A stretch of 64,000 bases of DNA from Burkholderia sp. BCC0322. Its GTDB lineage: Bacteria > Pseudomonadota > Gammaproteobacteria > Burkholderiales > Burkholderiaceae. Both the position numbers and the translations under genes were made by a program. The notes beneath the pieces were generated by a model. It was not told the DNA's origin. It saw nothing but the letters and a program-made list of their open reading frames with translations, and made no database searches. The DNA lies in NCBI RefSeq assembly GCF_902833045.1, contig NZ_CADFDU010000006.1:1-64000 (forward strand), given 5' to 3'. Below are positions 60,924-64,000 of the stretch, one piece after another (within the stretch, counting starts at the first letter, position 1; each line of letters opens with the position of its first letter).

Positions 60924-62450
60924 TCAGTCTTCGTGGCGCAGATGCGGGAACAGCAGCACGTCGCGGATCGTCGGGCTGTCGGTCAGCAGCATCACGAGAC
61001 GGTCGATGCCGATCCCGCAGCCGCCGGTCGGGGGCATCCCGTATTCGAGCGCGCGGATGTAGTCGGCGTCGAAGAACATCGCTTCCTCGTCGCCCGCATC
61101 CTTCTGCTCGACCTGCTTCTTGAAGCGCGCGGCCTGGTCTTCCGGATCGTTCAGCTCCGAGAAGCCGTTCGCGATTTCGCGGCCGGTCATGAACAGCTCG
61201 AAACGCTCGGTGATGCCCGGCACCGTATCCGATGCGCGTGCGAGCGGCGACACTTCGACTGGGTAGTCGATGATGAAGGTCGGCTCCCACAGCTGCGCTT
61301 CGGCCGTTTCCTCGAACAGCGCGAGCTGCAGCGCGCCGACACCCGCGTTCAGGAACGCCGGCTGCGACACGTCGACGCCGAAGCGCTTCAGTTCGGTGCG
61401 CAGGAACGCGTCGTCCGACAGCTGGCCGTCGGTGTACTCCGGTGCGTACTTCTGGATCGCCTGCGTGATCGTCAGGCGATGGAACGGCTTCGCGAGGTCG
61501 AGTTCACGGCCCTGGTACTGGATCGTCGCGGTGCCGAGCGCATCGATCGCCGCCTGGCGGATCAGTTGCTCGGTGAAGTCCATCAGCCAGCGATAGTCGG
61601 TGTACGCGGCGTAGAACTCCATCATCGTGAATTCCGGGTTGTGACGCGGCGACACGCCTTCATTCCGGAAGTTACGGTTGATTTCGAACACGCGTTCGAA
61701 GCCGCCGACGATCAGGCGCTTCAGGTACAGTTCCGGCGCGATGCGCAGGAACATCTGCATGTCGAGCGCGTTGTGGTGCGTGACGAACGGCTTCGCGGCC
61801 GCGCCGCCCGGGATCGGGTGCAGCATCGGCGTCTCGACTTCCATGAAGTCGGCCGAATCCATGAACTTGCGGATCGACGCGATCGTCTTGGTGCGCGCGC
61901 GGAACGTGTCGCGCGTTTCCGGCGTGACGATCAGGTCGACGTAGCGCTGGCGGTAGCGCATTTCCTGGTCCGACAGGCCGTGGAACTTGTCCGGTAGCGG
62001 GCGCAGCGCCTTCGACAGCAGGCGCAGTTCCTTGCACTGGACCGACAATTCGCCCTTGTTGGTGCGGAACAGCACGCCGCGCGCGGCGACGATGTCGCCG
62101 AGGTCCCACTTCTTGAATGCGTCGTAGGTTTCCGCGCCGACGTCGTTCGGCGTCACGAAGAACTGGATCTGGCCCGAACCGTCCTGCACCGTCGCGAAGC
62201 TCGCCTTGCCCATCACGCGCTTGAGCATCATGCGGCCGGCGACCGACACCTCGACCGGGTTCGCTTCGAGCGCGGCCTTGTCCGAGTCGGCGAATGTCGT
62301 CTGCAGATCGGCCGCGTGATGCGTCGGGCGGAAATCGTTCGGGTAGGCGACGCCTTGCTCGCGCAGGGCGCGCAGCTTCTCGCGGCGCTCGGCGATGATC
62401 TGGTTTTCGTCCGCGGTGACGGCGGGCTGCGTTTGGGTCGGTTCGGTCAT
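60924..62450 (-). CDS. lysS: Lysyl-tRNA synthetase, class II
   Basis: 508 residues. N-terminal OB-fold anticodon-binding domain (about 60-165), then the class II catalytic core with motif 2 [19 protein letters not shown] and motif 3 [15 protein letters not shown]. Charges tRNA-Lys. Reads after prfB on the same strand with an 81-base gap; the recJ-prfB-lysS order is conserved with E. coli, so the three are probably cotranscribed. Confidence 0.98.
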   Translation of the reverse strand: MTEPTQTQPAVTADENQIIAERREKLRALREQGVAYPNDFRPTHHAADLQTTFADSDKAALEANPVEVSVAGRMMLKRVMGKASFATVQDGSGQIQFFVTPNDVGAETYDAFKKWDLGDIVAARGVLFRTNKGELSVQCKELRLLSKALRPLPDKFHGLSDQEMRYRQRYVDLIVTPETRDTFRARTKTIASIRKFMDSADFMEVETPMLHPIPGGAAAKPFVTHHNALDMQMFLRIAPELYLKRLIVGGFERVFEINRNFRNEGVSPRHNPEFTMMEFYAAYTDYRWLMDFTEQLIRQAAIDALGTATIQYQGRELDLAKPFHRLTITQAIQKYAPEYTDGQLSDDAFLRTELKRFGVDVSQPAFLNAGVGALQLALFEETAEAQLWEPTFIIDYPVEVSPLARASDTVPGITERFELFMTGREIANGFSELNDPEDQAARFKKQVEQKDAGDEEAMFFDADYIRALEYGMPPTGGCGIGIDRLVMLLTDSPTIRDVLLFPHLRHED

Positions 62451-62531
62451 GATGGTCGGAATTCGGAGTAGTGCGGCAACGCAAACGGGAAGGGCAAGGG
62501 GGCGCGACCCGGCAGGGTCGCGCCGCGGCGC

Positions 62532-63636
62532 TTACACGCCCTGTTTGAGGCTCGCGCTGATGAAGTCGTCGAGGTCGCCGTCGAGGACGGCTCGCGTGTT
62601 GCTCATTTCGACGTTCGTGCGCAGGTCCTTCACGCGGCTCTGATCGAGCACGTACGAGCGGATCTGGTGGCCCCAGCCCACATCGGTCTTGCTCGATTCG
62701 AGCTTGTCCTGTTCGGCCTGGCGCTTGCGCATTTCAACTTCGTACAGGCGCGATTTCAGCATCGCCATCGCTTCGGCGCGGTTGCGGTGCTGCGAGCGGT
62801 CGTTCTGGCACTGCACGACGATACCGGTCGGCATGTGCGTGATCCGCACCGCGGAGTCGGTCTTGTTGATGTGCTGGCCGCCCGCGCCCGATGCGCGGTA
62901 CGTGTCGATGCGCAGGTCTGCCGGGTTGATCTCGACTTCGATCGAGTCGTCGATTTCCGGATACACGAACACCGACGAGAACGACGTGTGGCGGCCGCCC
63001 GACGAGTCGAACGGCGACTTGCGCACGAGGCGGTGGATGCCCGTTTCGGTGCGCAGGAAGCCGTATGCGTATTCGCCCGACACCTTGACCGTCGCGTTCT
63101 TGATGCCGGCGACGTCGCCGTCGGACTCTTCGAGCACTTCGGCCTTGAAGCCCTTGCGTTCGCAGTAGCGCAGGTACTGGCGCAGCAGCATCGATGCCCA
63201 GTCGCACGCCTCGGTGCCGCCGGCGCCGGCCTGGATGTCGATGAAGCAGTTGTTCGGGTCGGCCGGGTTCGAGAACATCCGGCGGAACTCGATGTCGCCG
63301 ACGCGTGCCTCGAGCTTCGCGGCGTCTTCTTCCGACGCGACGAGGGTGTCCTCGTCGCCTTCCTCGCGGGCCAGCTCGAACAGGTCGAGCGCGTCGCGCA
63401 GGTCGCTATCGAGCGCGGTGAGCGTCGTGACGACGCCTTCGAGCAGCTTCTTCTCGCGACCGAGCGCCTGGGCGTTCTTCGAATCGTTCCAGACGTTCGG
63501 GTCTTCGAGTTCCTTGTTGACTTCGGTCAGACGCGCAGCTTTGGCGTCGTAGTCAAAGATACCCCCGGAGCTCGCCTGCGCGGTTGCGCAGGTCGAGCAG
63601 GGAGCTTTCGATCGCGTTGAGACGTTCCGCTTCCAT
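62532..63636 (-). CDS. prfB: Peptide chain release factor 2, made by programmed +1 frameshift
   Basis: Starts at ATG 63636 with [20 protein letters not shown], reads 27 codons to an in-frame TGA at 63553-63555, then continues after a +1 shift (GAC at 63552-63554) for 340 codons; 367 residues in total, close to E. coli RF2. The stop-codon-reading SPF region ([16 protein letters not shown]) and the catalytic GGQ loop ([18 protein letters not shown]) are present. RF2 recognises UGA and UAA; low RF2 promotes its own frameshift. A single-frame reading to 63767 is wrong at its N-terminus. Confidence 0.96.
63552..63570 (-). promoter_or_regulatory. RF2 programmed +1 frameshift site
   Basis: On the minus strand: a CGGGGG Shine-Dalgarno-like element, TAT, then CTT TGA C. 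This is nearly identical to the classical prfB frameshift signal (AGGGGGTATCTTTGAC). Peptidyl-tRNA-Leu on CTT slips one base when TGA is read slowly. Confidence 0.95.
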
Positions 63637-63788
63637 GATCGCTCGCTATTCTTGCTTCGTAAAAAAGCGGAATTATAGCCGATCGGCAGGGTTGCCCGGT
63701 GGCTCAAACCGTGCCTGCCCGCGCGCGGCGGCGGCGTCCGGCGCGGCGCGCATGCGTCGGCGGGCATCGCGGGCCGTGCGGCCCGCGC

Positions 63789-64000
63789 TCAGCCGGCTGC
63801 GTGTTCGACGATCAGCTGGACGCGCGTGACGCCGTTCCACGTGTCGGCGACGAGGCGATACGCGATCAGTGCGCTCGCCGGCAGCGGGTCGGTATGGTTG
63901 AACCAGATCGCGTTGAAGCGCTGGCGGCCGCGCGCCAGCTGCAGCTTCAGGTGCTTTTCCTTCACGAGCGACTGCGACACGACGTCGAATTCGCCCGAGA
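63789..64000 (-). CDS. recJ: Single-stranded-DNA exonuclease RecJ, C-terminal end
   Basis: Only the last 70 or so codons are in the window; the gene runs off the right edge. The reading frame gives FDVVSQSLVKEKHLKLQLA, then RFNAIWFNHTD and RVQLIVEHAAG, matching the C-terminal OB-like part of RecJ. RecJ is a 5'-3' ssDNA exonuclease of recombination and mismatch repair. Placement upstream of prfB-lysS, as in E. coli, supports the call. Confidence 0.85.
   Translation of the reverse strand, partial: SGEFDVVSQSLVKEKHLKLQLARGRQRFNAIWFNHTDPLPASALIAYRLVADTWNGVTRVQLIVEHAAG

Noticed and set aside
62532-63767. Single-frame reading of prfB starting at 63767
   Set aside because: It replaces the conserved RF2 N-terminus with an Arg/Pro-rich sequence; the programmed frameshift from ATG 63636 gives the proper protein.

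Overview
The window is a GC-rich, gene-dense stretch of a primary chromosome from a Burkholderia, most probably the Burkholderia cepacia complex. This rests on the typical Burkholderia porin, the phasin, IscR with its isc operon, the aceE-aceF-lpdA order with lipoyl domains on both E2 and E3, and the recJ-prfB-lysS block. No prophage, insertion sequence or CRISPR array was seen. Species assignment is inference; I could not run any search.

Layout. 1-2354: end of a polyamine:pyruvate-type aminotransferase, then a patch that is unusually AT-rich for this genome, holding a stand-alone APS kinase and a 47-codon ORF beside tRNA-Val(CAC). 2437-7398: an Lrp-type regulator divergent from an amino-acid module (aminotransferase, RidA, porin, permease). 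7420-12958: a LysR regulator divergent from an acyl-CoA dehydrogenase / type III CoA-transferase / MHS transporter cluster. 13098-14804: YggX and ArgA, divergent from HrpA (14828-19036). 19217-22948: exported beta-propeller, fatty acid hydroxylase, EI24 membrane protein and a CinA-like protein. 23064-28216: rhodanese, then glnA and ntrBC with a sigma-54/NtrC control region. 28306-37050: S9 peptidase, exonuclease III, initiator tRNA, Asp/Glu racemase, SOS-controlled dinB, oligopeptidase A, folD. 37052-46929: a FixL/FixJ-like two-component pair divergent from the pyruvate dehydrogenase genes. 47129-49514: phasin and PBP7-type endopeptidase. 49606-52769: IclR regulator divergent from lutA-lutB. 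52899-59722: small membrane protein, LMW phosphatase and the complete isc operon (iscR-S-U-A-hscB-hscA-fdx-iscX) behind two IscR boxes. 59844-64000: glycine-zipper protein, lysS, prfB (with its programmed +1 frameshift) and the 3' end of recJ.

How the parts work together. Most of the window is core metabolism and housekeeping: nitrogen assimilation (GlnA/NtrB/NtrC), Fe-S assembly, pyruvate and lactate oxidation, arginine synthesis, C1 metabolism and translation. The best regulatory signals are the sigma-54 promoter with NtrC boxes at glnA, tandem IscR boxes, a LexA box at dinB, paired palindromes around the phasin promoter, and a self-complementary -10 element shared by argA and hrpA. The least explained parts are the CoA-transferase cluster, the beta-propeller/hydroxylase pair, the cysC island, and a 75-residue membrane peptide behind a perfect Shine-Dalgarno. 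I did not find a clear previously undescribed multi-gene defence or mobile system.
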